Notes: generated by a model not told the origin, from the sequence alone. A stretch of DNA of 64,000 nt from Corynespora cassiicola (GCA_022059125.1 JAEUWY010000002.1:2170001-2234000); one strand, 5' to 3'; numbered from the stretch's first letter, positions 20,937 through 33,745 are shown. Program-made: numbers and translations.

Positions 20937-23608
20937 AAAAAACCCTAATATTTTATAATAAAGCTATTTAATAAAACTTGCGTAATAACGTTTAAAGTAT
21001 AATTTTATACTAAAACTACTACTAGTACGTATTTAAGCAGCACAGTTTTTATAAATACATCTCTGCCTACTACTAGTCTGTATTTTAATACTATAAAAAT
21101 AACAGCAGAGCGTATATTTTTTTACTAATATCTATTTAGACCCGGTTAGAGTTAAAGTAATTTATATTAATAATCTGCTTTTAGCGCTAAAAGTAGTTAT
21201 TTTATATCTACTACAGTATTAGCCGCTTAGTAAATACTTTTAAATTTTTAGCTGTAAAAAAAATTTAAACGTTTTAAAAATTCTGCAGTTTTTTTTTTTT
21301 AACTATACTAAAAATTATTTTTTATATTTTTTTAAGCACGTTAGGCTAAAAAAAATAATAAATAAACTAGTACTGTACGTCTGTTTTATTTTTTATAGAA
21401 GTATAACTTAGTATAGCCTGCTAGACTAGTGTGTTTACTGTATTTATAACTAGCAGAATAATACTACAAAATAGATAAAAAAGCTTAACTATAGATAGCG
21501 GGAAAAAAAACTTAATTAGTTTATCTGCGCAGCGTTTTCTAACTAAAATAGTTATTAGCTCTGTATAGCTTATATAAATAAAAAAAAAAAATTAAAGTAA
21601 AATATTTTTCTGCTTTATAAGCTAACTAATCTAATAGTAAAAAACTATATTTAAAAAAAACTGTTTTATTTAACCGCCCCGCGTAAAAACTAATAAAATA
21701 AAATAAATATTAGTTTTTAGGTTAATAATTACGTATAATATAAAGTTAAATTAAATACTCTTTTTCGCTATAGCTAAAATAGAAATAAAATTTATAAAGC
21801 TGTTAATATTATACGTAATAGCTAGTATAACGTAATTTAGTAAGTCTACTTTTATATAAAAGTAAAGTATATATACTTTTCTGCGCGTATCCCGCTGTTT
21901 AGCTATAGTTTTAAAAAAAATATACTTTTATTTCTTTACTGCAGAAAAAGCTATATACTTTTAAATAAGTATATATAGTCTGTTAAATATATTTAAAAGC
22001 ATTTTATAACAAAAAATAAAGTCTTCTAAAATAATATACTTTACTATACTATTACTATAATTCTGTTTTTTATAAACGCTTACGTCGCAGCTGTAAAACT
22101 ATATAAACTATTTAGCTAGTTTAATTATAATATTTATATTTTTTTTTTTAAATAATAACGCAGATAACTTAGACAGCTTAAAAAATATTTATAGTAGTTT
22201 TTTCTAAATCTTAGCTTCTAGCAACGACATAAATAAATCTATAAATAGTTTTTATTTTTATTTTTTTACTTACAGTAACAGCACTAAAAGCTACTAGCTA
22301 TATTTTTTTTTAGATAAAACTAGCTTTTCTTTTACTAAAAAAGCTAGTATTACTGCTACTTTTTCTGTCTGCGATTATATAGCTTTACAAGTAAAAAATT
22401 TTATAAAAAAAAATAGTAGAAATAGTTTCTCGCGTCCGCTATTATTGTTACTTTTACTTTTACTATTTTTATTTTTATTTTTATATTTTATAAGTAACAG
22501 ACTTTTTATATTAATAAAAATATCTAGTTTTTTTATTTAAATTTTTTATTTAGACGCAGTAATCTATACGTCGCTTTTAATACTAGTCTATTAAAAAAAA
22601 AACATAGATTAAATTTAATTTAAAAGCTACTAACGCTGTCTAGTATCTGCTGTAATTATAAGTTTTTCTAGTATTAGCAGTAGACTTAGCTAGTTATATT
22701 ATATACTGCTTTAGTAATCTCTGCAGTAGAATATTTTTAAAATTAGCTACTTTTAGCTTTAAATATACTATAACTACTAATAAAAAATAAATATATAAAA
22801 ATAAAAAACGCGTATATAAAAAATAAAAAAAAAAATACAAAAGCGCGTAAAATTAGATACTAAATATAATATAAAGTATAATAAAAAAAAAGAGCAGAAA
22901 AAAAGTAAGTAATAAATATAAAACAGTAGCGTTAAAAAAGCGCTAAAAATAGTACTATATACTTACAGAAAAAAAAAAAAATTAATAATAAGTAGATTTT
23001 TAACAGTTCTGTTACTTAAATATTTTTTAGTAGCTAAAAAACTATATTACAGAAATAGATATAAAAAGTAGAAATGTATATACGAAACAGTCTGCTTTTC
23101 TATATATAAAAATATTTTATATAATAAAAAGCAGCAGCGTTATAATAAATAAAAAAATAAAAATAAAAAAAAATATGCTTTTTTTTACGTTTTATATCTT
23201 TTTATAAAAAAAAAAAAAAAAAGAGACAGAGATAAAAAGAAAAAAATAAAATAAAAAGTATATATCTACTAGCTAGAGTAAGTATATAGTATAATCTCTA
23301 CTAAATCGCACCTGTCTATTTTATACTCTAAATATTATAATTATAGTAATTAGATCGCCTAAAAATATAAAATAATATTATAAATATAAGTAGTTTTAAA
23401 ACGCAGGCTAATACTATTTCTAATTAAAGTTTTTATTACGTATTTAGTATTATACTATTTTTAATTAAAATTTTTATTACGCGCTAATCTAAATTAGAGT
23501 TTCTATTTTATAATTTATTTTATTTTTTACTTACTAAACTAAGTTAGCATACCTCTCTATTTTTTTTTTTTCTTTTCTAATCTATTCTGTAAGTCTTACC
23601 AGCTCTTC
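20937..23608. other. AT-rich sequence right of the telomere array, unassigned
   Basis: RIP-like composition with slightly more residual CG and CAG/CTG than the block to the left. I found no long repeat partner for it in the window, no terminal repeats and no reading frame. If the array is an old chromosome end, this would be its former subtelomere. Confidence 0.4.
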
Positions 23609-23741
23609 TAGCCGGCAGAGAGCCGGGTAGAACCCGATTTTTAGCCAGGTCTCCTGCCGCATCTCTAACCGCAATCGCAAGCATAGAAAAAAACTCTAAT
23701 ATACTTTATAAAAAGCTTCTACTACGCAGAATATAGCGTAA

Positions 23742-23777
<36 letters not shown>

Positions 23778-23852
23778 CTAGCAGAAAGCTAGATAGAACC
23801 CGATTTTTAGCTAGGTTTTTTACCGTATTTCTAGCTATAATCGCAAGTATAG
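23609..23852. repeat. 78-bp direct repeat, two copies with different RIP load
   Basis: Copy X at 23609-23686 (TAGCCGGCAGAGAGCCGGGT...) and copy Y at 23775-23852 (TAGCTAGCAGAAAGCTAGAT...) align without gaps; all differences I see are C/T or G/A, mostly with Y the more AT-rich. A (TA)n tract at about 23743-23775 immediately precedes copy Y. Confidence 0.85.
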
Positions 23853-23984
23853 AACTCTAAAAAAAACTTTAAAAACTCTAATTTTTTTAAAATATATTAA
23901 TTAGATTAACGTTCAAAAATATAGTATAATTTTTTTAAAGTAGCAGTTAGCTAAAAAAAAACAAATTAGATCTGTAAAGTAAAT

Positions 23985-26900
23985 TTATTGCGAACAGAAT
24001 GCGACTCTACGTATTATATAGCTCTCATAATCTATTAGCTTAGTAATACTATTTGCTGCACAGTCTTTTAAGATAAACTCCTCCGCGTCTTTTAGAAGTG
24101 CTGTCGCTTCAGCTTGCTGTCCGGGGTTATGCTGAAGAACTAAAGATAAGACGAGTTTACTTCGACAGACCTCTGGCGGGTAGAAATCTGGGTTGAGGTT
24201 GTACGCTTTCAGAGCCTTTCTCAGATACATTCTACACAATATTCAGGACCTCCTCATTTGGAATTGTTTGATTTCGAGGATTTCATACTCAGCTTCTTGC
24301 CAATCTTGTCTCTCGCGGCTGTAACCAGACATGATGTGGTACATGTCTGCGGTGCGATGATGATTCTCGCCTAGAGTAGCTTCGTACTGCCACATCGCAT
24401 GACGGTGCAGTCGCTTGGCCTCTTCTTTGGCTTCTACCGTCTTTTTCGCCTTAAATACATTTCCCAGAGCATGATGATAGGCGCCAGATCTTTCGGTTTT
24501 ACACCAACATTAGCCTTTTTTATTGCTTGGAGATTTCAAGACTAGAGCCGTCGCTTACTTGTATGAGTACGTATCATTAGCCTCAAACTTTATGACTCTC
24601 TCGGATAGACCTTTTTGCAATATTGACTCTGCTTTCTCCAGTTCATTTTGCATTAGGAATGCATAGCCAAGATTCAATTTCCATGTTGAGATTCTCTCCT
24701 TGTCATCGCCGACTAAGCCGTCCATGATGGAAATTCCATCACTCAATTCGGTCACGGCGTCATCGCATTGTTCGTGAAGCAGCAGAGCTATGGCGTGTTG
24801 AGCATACGCGGCTGCTAAATTGCGGTCCTTGATACCGGTCTTGGATGCACAATCTTTCCAGTAACTGAGAACCTTTTCAGTGAATTGCAGCGCCGATGCG
24901 GGATCGTTTATCTCCATGGCGATAGACCCCATGGTGTGCCATATGTGAGTCAGGGTCAGCCTGCTCTCATCAGATACCAAGTCCTTTTCACAAATGACGA
25001 CGCCAATTTTCAGAAGACTCCGTGCTCTTACAAATAGACCTTGCTCCTTTAGAACCCTATCGTACCTCGTTAGCATGGGTCATGTTAATCCTAAGTGGAA
25101 CATACCATGAACATTGATAGATCAACGTTGCTAGCTGTAAATTGGGTTTCTGCTTTCCTGCCTCTAGAGAGTCAAGGTAGATTGTTGAGACACAGACGAG
25201 ATGATCGTGCAATCCATTGTATATCTGCCACCGAGCGACAGAATGGCTACGGCCCTTCCTGTATTCTGGCTCCCAAGCGTGATGCAGCAGAGCGATGGTG
25301 CAGGTGAGTACATCCTGAAGGCGTTCCGAGTCCATGTAGAACCGGAAGACTTCTTGAACCGAGCGATGCACGCGCCATTCCGCATTCTCGGTTTTGTCAA
25401 GCTTGACGAATGGCTGACTCATCAAATCCATTCTTACATGTACAGACTTCCCGTATAGTACAGGAAAATCTGCTAGTAGAAGACTCTGGTCTAGTCGCTC
25501 AAGTGATCCAAGTTGAAAACAGATCCGATCTTGTATCCTGTCAGGATCAAGCAAAGCAAATATGTCGAGGATAGCTTTGATGGATGGGTTCATACTCTTC
25601 ATATTCCATCTTGTGGCAGTCGTCCCTCTCCCAAATACGCGACTGCTTTCGTTGTCAAACAGGGTGATGAGGTCTCCTCTCTGCGCTTGTTGCTCGTACC
25701 AGGATATGAAATAATCGAAATTCGTTTTAGTTGCTTTTACCATATTGGCACATTGCAACAGTGCAAGAGGGAGGCCTCCAAAAATACTAGAGATTCTACG
25801 GGAACGCTCGACATAAGCAGGGCCATGACTGTTCGTCCAGGTACGAATCAGCGTGGCCCCTTCATTGATACTGAATGGCTCTAATTCCTCGACGTGCACA
25901 GGCCAAGGATTTGCATCGTCCTTGAACCAAGACTGTAATTTGCTGCTGGTGATCAGAACTGCACTCGAACCAAATATAGGCCAGTAATCGGTCAGAAGAG
26001 ATGGCTCGTCCGCGTTGTCGAATATCAGAAGCAATGTAGCGTCACTTTGCGCCATGAGATCGCGATTACTGTTGACGACCTTCTTGGGATTCGAAATCCA
26101 TCCTTTGGCTTCTTCTCGTGCAGCTGCAGGGTCAAACCCTTCCTCATCGTCCCAGTTGCGCAGCTTGAGCTTTCTGGAAATCTGTGCGAATCCATCTTCG
26201 AGTTTGTTCTTTGTATCTGCTTGTATCCAAAAGACTGCGTCGAACGCAGACTTTCTGGAGAACGCAAATGCGGCCGCTACCTCTGACTTGCCCACCCCTG
26301 GAAGCCCCACTAGAGCAATGCATCGGTTCAATAACGGTGCAGGACTGGACGGTAGGAGAATATCGTCGAGTTTCTTCATCATAACTTTCCTGGGGAAGAA
26401 ATATTTGTTGTTCAAGCTCTCCTCTACGGAAAAGCATGGTAAGCTCGGAGATGGGCGATGAACCTGCGAGTTTATATTGTGAGGTACAACCTCGTAATCG
26501 CCAGTTGATGAGCCATGTTGGTTCGAGATAGAGGAATTGGGTACTTGGGTCAGGTTCCGAATAGCTGCAATTTGCTCAGCTCACAACACGATATGATACA
26601 TAGAAACTCACGTATGGAACACTTTCCAGCGAAAGCAGAAAGCGCAGTGGCGTGATTTACTGCTGTCCTAGGCGACAGACGAGCCGCTGTGTAAGATGAT
26701 TAGCCAGAGTGATCAGTCATCTTGTTTGGAAACAAAGCACTCTCGAATGATCTGAACCGAGGTTTTCGAGGAGCTAAATGAATTACCTTGCTGAGTCCGC
26801 TTCAAGACATCCTCGTGTGCTTTTTTGGCTACTCCTTCTAGCCAAGTCGCGACGTCATGATTCAATTCATGCCGTGCTGCCGTCAATTGACCGAGTTCAC

Positions 26901-27783
26901 TGTGGGTGACCAGCAAATCTACGATCGTTTCGCCCATGTATAACAGCGTAGCATCAGGTTCAATCAACTGGGTTGAGTTAGCTGAGCATGCCTACGCTCG
27001 GCATCATTTTACGCACTACTTTTCTTGACTTCTTCGTCTTGAGCGTGAAAGTATGGTCAAGCCGAATGCGATCGGGTTGGTCAGTTTCATGTCCACTTTC
27101 GCGAATTGTCAAAAGCCTTAGACCGTCCAGTGCAGTGTTTTTAAACATATCCGCGATGTCACGGATATCTGGCAAATGCACCTTAATCCATTTCCGCACC
27201 TTACTGGTTGATTTAGAACCATGACTACAAAGACGCACAAACTGATCAACAAGTGCATCATCGTTATCGAGCTTGTGCGGGCAGCCAAGAAACACAGCCC
27301 CGCAGATTGTTCGTCCTATGTGGTCAATTTTTGACGTCTCCCAGCCAATTTTCACGAGCGTCTACGCAGCTTCTGTCAGTAAGGTGCAGTCTGGATTTAT
27401 CTCAACCTACCTTCTTTAGTACCAGTCCACCTATACCATGGGCCATGAATATAAGCGGCCTCAAAAGGTCCTTGTAGTGTCAGTGCCGGTAGATGAAAGT
27501 GTTGTAGGTTAATCACCTCTTCTGAGCTCCAAGGTCGAGCATGTTCAATCGTGTCCAGTAGCTTTTGATATGCATCTTCGATCCAGTCTCCTTGCGTATC
27601 AAGCTTAGAGTACAGTTTGCTGGGAGCGTCGATGATATTGAGCTGTACATCTAGCCTAGCCAGAGCTTCCGACCATTGTGGAGTCCGGATAGCCCATCTG
27701 TGGGTGTCGCTTCCTACATTTGGGACGAGAACAAGGCTGTGAGTATTAGCGGCAAGCTCTACACATCGGAAAGCGGCGGGCAA
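23985..27783 (-). CDS. NLR protein: alpha/beta-hydrolase-like, NB-ARC and TPR domains
   Basis: A fungal NOD-like receptor, a cytosolic sensor class linked to heterokaryon incompatibility and defence. Exons are 27783-27517, 27470-27411, 27361-27017 (or -27020), 26967-26787, 26686-26612, 26564-25106, 25065-24559, 24489-24289 and 24231-23985; 1113 aa, frame open throughout. Residues 1-230 are a SesB-like alpha/beta-hydrolase domain with FMAHGIGGLVLKK and CGAVFLGCPH; the usual nucleophile Ser of GHSxGG is Gly. The NB-ARC domain has Walker A GLPGVGKS (about 396-403), Walker B LLLIFDNADE (about 487-496), AVLITSSK and GLPLAL. The last 330 residues hold TPR-type helices (for example EKAESILQKGL, AEMYLRKALKAYN). 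The 25066 acceptor is GAG; the donor at 27516 (GTGATT) is weak. The stop lies about 10 bp from the RIP block, so the C-terminal end may have been changed. The N-terminal domain is probably a pseudoenzyme. Confidence 0.88.
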
Positions 27784-28018
27784 TTACTCGATGGTTCGAT
27801 TACTTGTGGAGGGGGAGACACCGCGCCTCGCGCTCGCTTGTAGAGGTGCGCCAGGTAATTGATCTGGGGGAAGTGTCGTCATCGTGACCGCTCCAATTGC
27901 ATTTTCATAAATTCACGAATTGGGTAAATTATCTGTCGTCCGAAATTGTCAATCGGACGCGTGAACGGAATCTATTAAAACACCACGAGTTTCTGGTGTT
28001 CGAGCTTTCCATGTCTGT
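27784..28018. promoter_or_regulatory. 5' flank of the NLR gene
   Basis: GC-balanced sequence between the NLR start and the 136-bp tandem repeats; by position it is the promoter. I see no specific element. A direct repeat of ACCACGAGTTTC/GGTGTTCGAG-type words is too short to interpret. Confidence 0.35.
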
Positions 28019-28325
28019 GATGCCCAGCCTCCAGCTGCACAGTATCCTCTGAACCCAATCATTGGTCCTAGTATTATCGGTGTTCAACCTGCATGACGTG
28101 TTCATATTACCATCAATTTACGGTGAGATGACAAACCAACCAATCATCATGCAAGATGCCCAGCCTCCAGCTGCACAGTATCCTCTGAACCCAATCATTG
28201 GTCCTAGTATTATCGGTGTCCAACCTGCATGACGTGTTCATACTACCTTCCAATTTCCGGTGAGATAATAAGCCAATCAACTATTATACGAAATGCCCCG
28301 CCTTTAGCTGCACAGTATTTTTTAA
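28019..28325. repeat. 136-bp tandem repeat, 2.2 copies, upstream of the NLR
   Basis: The unit starts GATGCCCAGCCTCCAGCTGC at 28019, again at 28155, and as AATGCCCCGCCTTTAGCTGC at 28292. Copies 1 and 2 are nearly identical. The third is cut after about 30 bp at the edge of the AT-rich block and already shows C-to-T changes. Confidence 0.92.
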
Positions 28326-31300
28326 ACTAAAATATTAATTTAAAAGCTGAGCTTTAATTATATACATAATTATAAACTTAAAAGTATGTTTTTTTTATTA
28401 CTAGATATTTATATATTAAATTATATATTTCTATTATTTTAAAACTAGTAGTATAATAAAAATTTTAAATAATGTAGTAAAAACGCTATTTTATTTTATT
28501 ATATTAAGAATTTTTTGAAAATTTATAAAATAGATTTAATCTGCGTACTAAATTATATTCTAAATTTTTTAATACTTTTTTAGTTTTTACACTAATAGTA
28601 TAATAATAATTATATTAGATATACTAACAATACTATTAAATGTTTTTGTTTTTTACTAATTATAAATTATACTTTTTATAATTTATAGAAAAAATTTATA
28701 ACTAAATTAAGATTCTTTTAAAAATCTAATATTATATATATAAATAGTAGATAATTTAGATTTTAAGTATTATAAAAAGATTACTATTAAGACTATGTTT
28801 TTTAAATTTATAAATTACTAGTAAAATATACTATATATAAAATATAATAGTATTATAAAATAAAAATTTAAAAACTACTACCCGGCTTAAAAATATAATA
28901 TATTAGTATAAAAATAATTATTAAATAAGTATTAGAAATTAATACTAGCGTTAATAGTTTAAATATAGTAATAAAATTAGCTATAATACTAATTATAGAT
29001 TTAATGCTTATAAAATTAAATTAAAAAAAAAGAATATAATATTAGAGTAAATAATATATTACTTAAATAATAAACAGTATAAAACTTTAAAAAAAAGTTC
29101 TTTATATTTTATAAAAATACTAGTTATAGATAGTGAATTATGTAAAAAAATTTAACTTAGAAATAAAAAGATATTTTTTGCTATTCTGCGAAATTATATA
29201 AAAAAACATTTATAATTTATAGTTTTAGTTTTTTAAAAAATAAAATTTAAATTAAAGTATTTTTAAAAATTTATATTTTATATTTATAATAAATACCATT
29301 TTTATTAGCACTTATATAAATAAAATTTGACTTTTTTAAAAAGAAAAACTAGCTTTATAAATCTAATTATATAATATTTACTAGATTTAATTTAAATAGT
29401 ACTAAAAAAAAGTATTTATACTATTAGTTTTATGTTCTTTTTATTATATTTTTACTTAAAATTTTAAAACTATAAAAATTATATTAGCTATATTAAATAT
29501 TAATTAGTAATAAAAAATTTAAAAAATAAATTTAAATTTTTTTTTTTTTTAAATTTTAAACTAGTAAGACTTTTTAATTTAACTAGCTAGAAAAAAAGTA
29601 AAAAATTAGTTTTAAAAATTTTATAAATAGTATATAAAAAAATAATATTTTTAATATTTTATATAATTTTTATAGTTTAAAAAAGCGTACTAAAGTAGTA
29701 CTAAAAATAAAATTTAACAGCTTTACTATTTTTTTTATAATATAAATTTAATTTTTTAGTTTTTTTTATAGTTAAGTAATATATAGTAAATAGCTATTTT
29801 TTTTTTAAAAATAACTTTTTGTTCTAAAAAATTAATAAATCTAAAAGTAGATTTTTTTAAAAGAGATTTAATTATATTAGTAATTTATATATTACTAATT
29901 AATAATTTTAGTTTTTTATTTTTATTATAAATAAATTTTAATAGTAGTACTAAAAAAGTAAAAATAAAACTTTTGTTTGGAAAAAATAGTTATTAATATT
30001 TATATTTAAATACTAGAATATTACTAAAAATACAATTAAACTAAACATTTTATATAGTCTGATATTAAAGATTTTTAGTTTTAGTTTTTTTTAAAAAAAC
30101 TAAACTAAATTCTAGAAAAGTAAATACGTATAAAGTTTTTTCTAATATATTTCTAAAAATCGAAATATTTATTATTTATTATAGTTATTATATTAATTTT
30201 TGTTTTTTTTAGAGCTAAAGTAAAATCTATTAAAGCTTTATATTTAAATTTAACAAAATTTTAAAAACTTATATAACTATTAAAAAAAATAAAAGTAAAA
30301 ATCTTTTAATAGTAAAAAAGTAGATTTATTTAAAATTTTTAAATTTTTATTATATTTTTTATTATAACTACTACTATTATAATAATTTAAATAATACTAA
30401 CATCTAAAAGAAAATTATTTTTTATTTATAATTTTTTTTAAAAAAAAATTTAGTTTTAAAAAAAAACTTTTTAAAAACTATTACAAAATTATATACTTAA
30501 AACTATATATTAAAATAGTTTTTCTACTAAAAACTTATCTTTAAAGATTTTTACTTTTAAATAAAATTTAATTTAATTTTAAACTAATATTTTTTATTAA
30601 AAAAAACTTTTTACTTAAAAGTAGTATTAGTATATTTATATCTAATAGTTATAATTTTTTTTCTTTTTTTCTAAAGCTAATATTGGATATACTAATAAAA
30701 TATAAAAAAAATATTTTTAAAAAAAGCTTTAAACTAAATTTTATTTACTAATTTATAATTTAATTTTTAAAACTTTTATATTTATAATTTAAATTTTAAC
30801 TTTTTTTTTTTAATTTTAAAAATTAGTTAAAATTATACTACATTTTTAAATACTATTTTTTATACTTTTAGAAATACTTTTATTTTATAGTAGTAAAAAC
30901 TTTAAACTCTATTATTAAAATAATAAAATAATAAAATAAAATACTATTTTAAAATTTTATTATATAATATCTGCTTATATAAGTAATACTCTAATTTTTT
31001 AAACTATAATATTTTATTTTTTAGATAATATATAAATACTTTTATTAATAATTTATATAAAATTAGTATTATATACTAGAAAAAAGATAGTAGCGCTATT
31101 AATTTTTTTTACTACTACTTTAGTATATTTTTTAAAGCTTTAAAAATTATATAAACTATTTATAAAAATCTGTAAAATTATATTTTTTTCTATTACTAGT
31201 TAAATAAAAAAATTTATTAGTTTGTAAAGTATAGAAAATTGTTAATATTTTATAATTTAACTTTTTTATATTTATACTAATTATTTTATTTTTAATTTAG

Positions 31301-31770
31301 TATTATTTTAGCAAAGATTTAAAAAAAAACTTCTATAACTTTTTAAATAATTTATATACTTGTAAAATAGATATTATTTATATATTAATTAATAATCTAA
31401 CTATTTTTTATTACTTTTCGTTACTATCTTATTAAATATCTTACTAGTATTATTACTTTTTATATATATTATCGATATTTATTACTTAGTTTATACTTAG
31501 TAAAACTTAAAAAATCTTTTTTATAGATTTTTAGATATTTTATAATTTCTAACTTTTTAAATAAAATCTATTTTTTTATTAATAAATAAATTATAATTTT
31601 TTATTATTATTAGTTAGTATATTTTTAAAAAAAAATTAATTTTTAATTTAGTTTAAAAAAAACTTCTACAGCTTTTTAAATACATTTACTCTCTTTATAA
31701 CTTTTATAGTTTTACTATCTTTTTATCTGCTTCTCTACAACATAGAAAGATAAGTTTTACTACTGTGTTT
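28326..31770. repeat. AT-rich RIP-degraded block II
   Basis: 3.4 kb of strongly AT-rich sequence with no surviving frame, no terminal repeats that I could pair and no repeat partner recognised elsewhere in the window. Edges are sharp on both sides. The composition is the same as in blocks I and IV, so it is most likely one or more RIP-degraded transposons; the type is unknown. Confidence 0.6.
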
Positions 31771-32483
31771 TTTTATAACCTTACCCAGTGTCCTAATAAT
31801 CTAGGGTCAATCAATTCGTAGGTTTGCTATCGAGATTTCTATGACAATAGCTTACTTACGTGATAGCTCAACCGAACCATGTCCGAGCCTACAGACAAGA
31901 AATCTTTCCCCGATAATACAGCTGAATGGAAGAACCACGCTTCCCAGACGAAGATACAGCCGTGGAAAAAGAACTGGCCACCAAAAAATCACGAATCCCG
32001 CCAAAATGAATCCGCAACGTGTTATACGCAAGCTCAGCAGTCACTCGAGACGCCACCTTCAGGGATACCAAGAGGAGAGCTGGTACTCATCACGGCAAGC
32101 ACATCACCAGCGTTTGTCCAGATTAAGGTCGTAGACGCTCCTGTTGATGGGCAGACATCGAGTAATCCGGTGAAAAGATCAACGCCGTCGTGAGCTGTAC
32201 TTGGGTAGTCAGGCATGGATGGGCCCAGGGTGTACATACAGCTAGACATATAATGTCATGATATATCTTAGTAGATTCGATTTTTTTATACTCAATTTGC
32301 TCCATGGGTGGTTTCTACTAGCACACAGCAAACTTTTGGAGGTTAGGTTTGGAAAATCCATAATTTACGATTGACTTGAGTAATGCAGTTTGGACACACA
32401 TGAGCCTCACTGAGCCACTCTACAAAGTCAGAGACACCGCAAGCTGTATCGCTGTCTTTTTTTCGCTATATATCCTAACGCGC
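31771..32483. other. GC-balanced stretch downstream of the oxygenase gene, with an unidentified small frame
   Basis: A plus-strand frame at 31879-32193 would encode 104 residues (starts MSEPTDKKSFPDN, hydrophilic, ends VDGQTSSNPVKRSTPS) without signal peptide or known motif. It could be a small gene, an exon or a relic. From 32200 to 32483 I see nothing; part of it should be the 3' UTR of the oxygenase. Confidence 0.3.
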
Positions 32484-33745
32484 CTACAGATGATTGTTGC
32501 TGCTAAAGCCGTCGCTGCGGGCTTGCGGGAAAGGGTCAAGCTTTGCATAGGATACAAATATACGACAATCAATGCTCTCCCGTCGCGCTATGGTATCTAC
32601 CATGTCTTGTAATGGAAATGACCCATGCGGACAACCTTTGTGAGTAAATAAGCACTAAGATGTGACATGGAATCCCGTCTTTGCACGTACCTAATCCTCG
32701 ATCATACACAGTTTTGAAGAGCAAAGCTTCATCAGGTCGCTGGTCTGACAGATAGTACCATTTCTGGTGTGGACTGTAGTGGATCTGAACGTTCTCCGTG
32801 TAGTAGTCTGGGAACACGATGTCGCTTGACATCGCCTCTTGATCAAAGTTTACGGTCGACGAATCGCATAACCCTAGAGGCCAATCGCGGACCGGTCCCT
32901 TGATTGGTTGCCAAACGCTTTGATACGGTTATTTTACGAAACATTATCTTAATATAGGGTCTGGTGTTTAACGTACGTTATCACATGCCATGGTGCCGCC
33001 AAAATAGCATCAGCTTCCGATCCATACAGATGTCTAATCACTCTCGTGGCTTCCTCAACGCTAAGATCTGGCAACTTCAGTCCACGTTAGCATAGATAGG
33101 AAGCATTATTACCAATATGAGCCATAGGTATTGGTTGATAGGCCACGCCGTCACGTCTTTGGGGGCCTTCAGAGTACGGGAACATGGCACTACGACTTCT
33201 CACCTGCGATATTCAGCAGAAGTGTACAACTAGGGAGCTTCTTGACTAACCGCATAGTCCATAACATAAGCTTCAGAGGCATCTAGATCCTGCTGAACTC
33301 TTGCGCGAAGCTCCTTGAGATGGATGTCTCTGATCTTCTGTGAATTAGAATAATCCGAGTAGCACATAGATGGCTCAAAGTTTAGAACCTTGAAGCCACA
33401 CCTCTCAAACTGGAGGGTCGATTGATGATTTCTGATGTCTCGAACTTCTATTTCTCGTTTCTCCGCAACGAAATTTGTACGCGGCAGGCCATCGTCGGGC
33501 TGATAGCGCAGGGCGTACGGCTTGATGGTCTTATGTTCCGGACAACGAGCGAAATAGTATAGACTTGAGTCAACATAGCTGTCTGCTTTGCTACTTATGA
33601 GCTCCGTGTCAATCATAGCGGTCGATAAGTCTTCTGTCTGGAGCGTAGAGTACGCTATTTGGGTCTCAGGACAGGTTAGAAAGAACCTCGGTGTCGCAGA
33701 TAGCAGGTGTAGGGTGCTTGGATAAGCCGGCAAATCAAGATGCAT
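32484..33745 (-). CDS. CmcJ/AsaB-like hydroxylase/desaturase (putative Fe(II)/2-oxoglutarate oxygenase)
   Basis: Exons are 33745-33251, 33203-33113, 33067-32977, 32917-32691 and 32635-32484, 351 aa with continuous frame. The family runs through the whole length: EVRDIRNHQSTLQFERCGF, then the YVMDYAV strand, then YQPIPMAHIDLSVEEA with the H-x-D iron-ligand pair (about H194/D196), VWQPIKGPVRDWPLGLCD, HQKWYYLSDQRPDEALLFK, and GCPHGSFPL with the likely distal His (about 305), followed by ARRESIDCRIFV. Members hydroxylate, desaturate or rearrange secondary metabolites, often inside biosynthetic clusters; here no synthase or other cluster gene is visible and both sides are AT-rich. The substrate cannot be inferred. 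The first ATG is used; M44 (MIDTELISSK) is an alternative start nearer to where family similarity begins. Two acceptors are AAAG rather than CAG. Confidence 0.88.
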
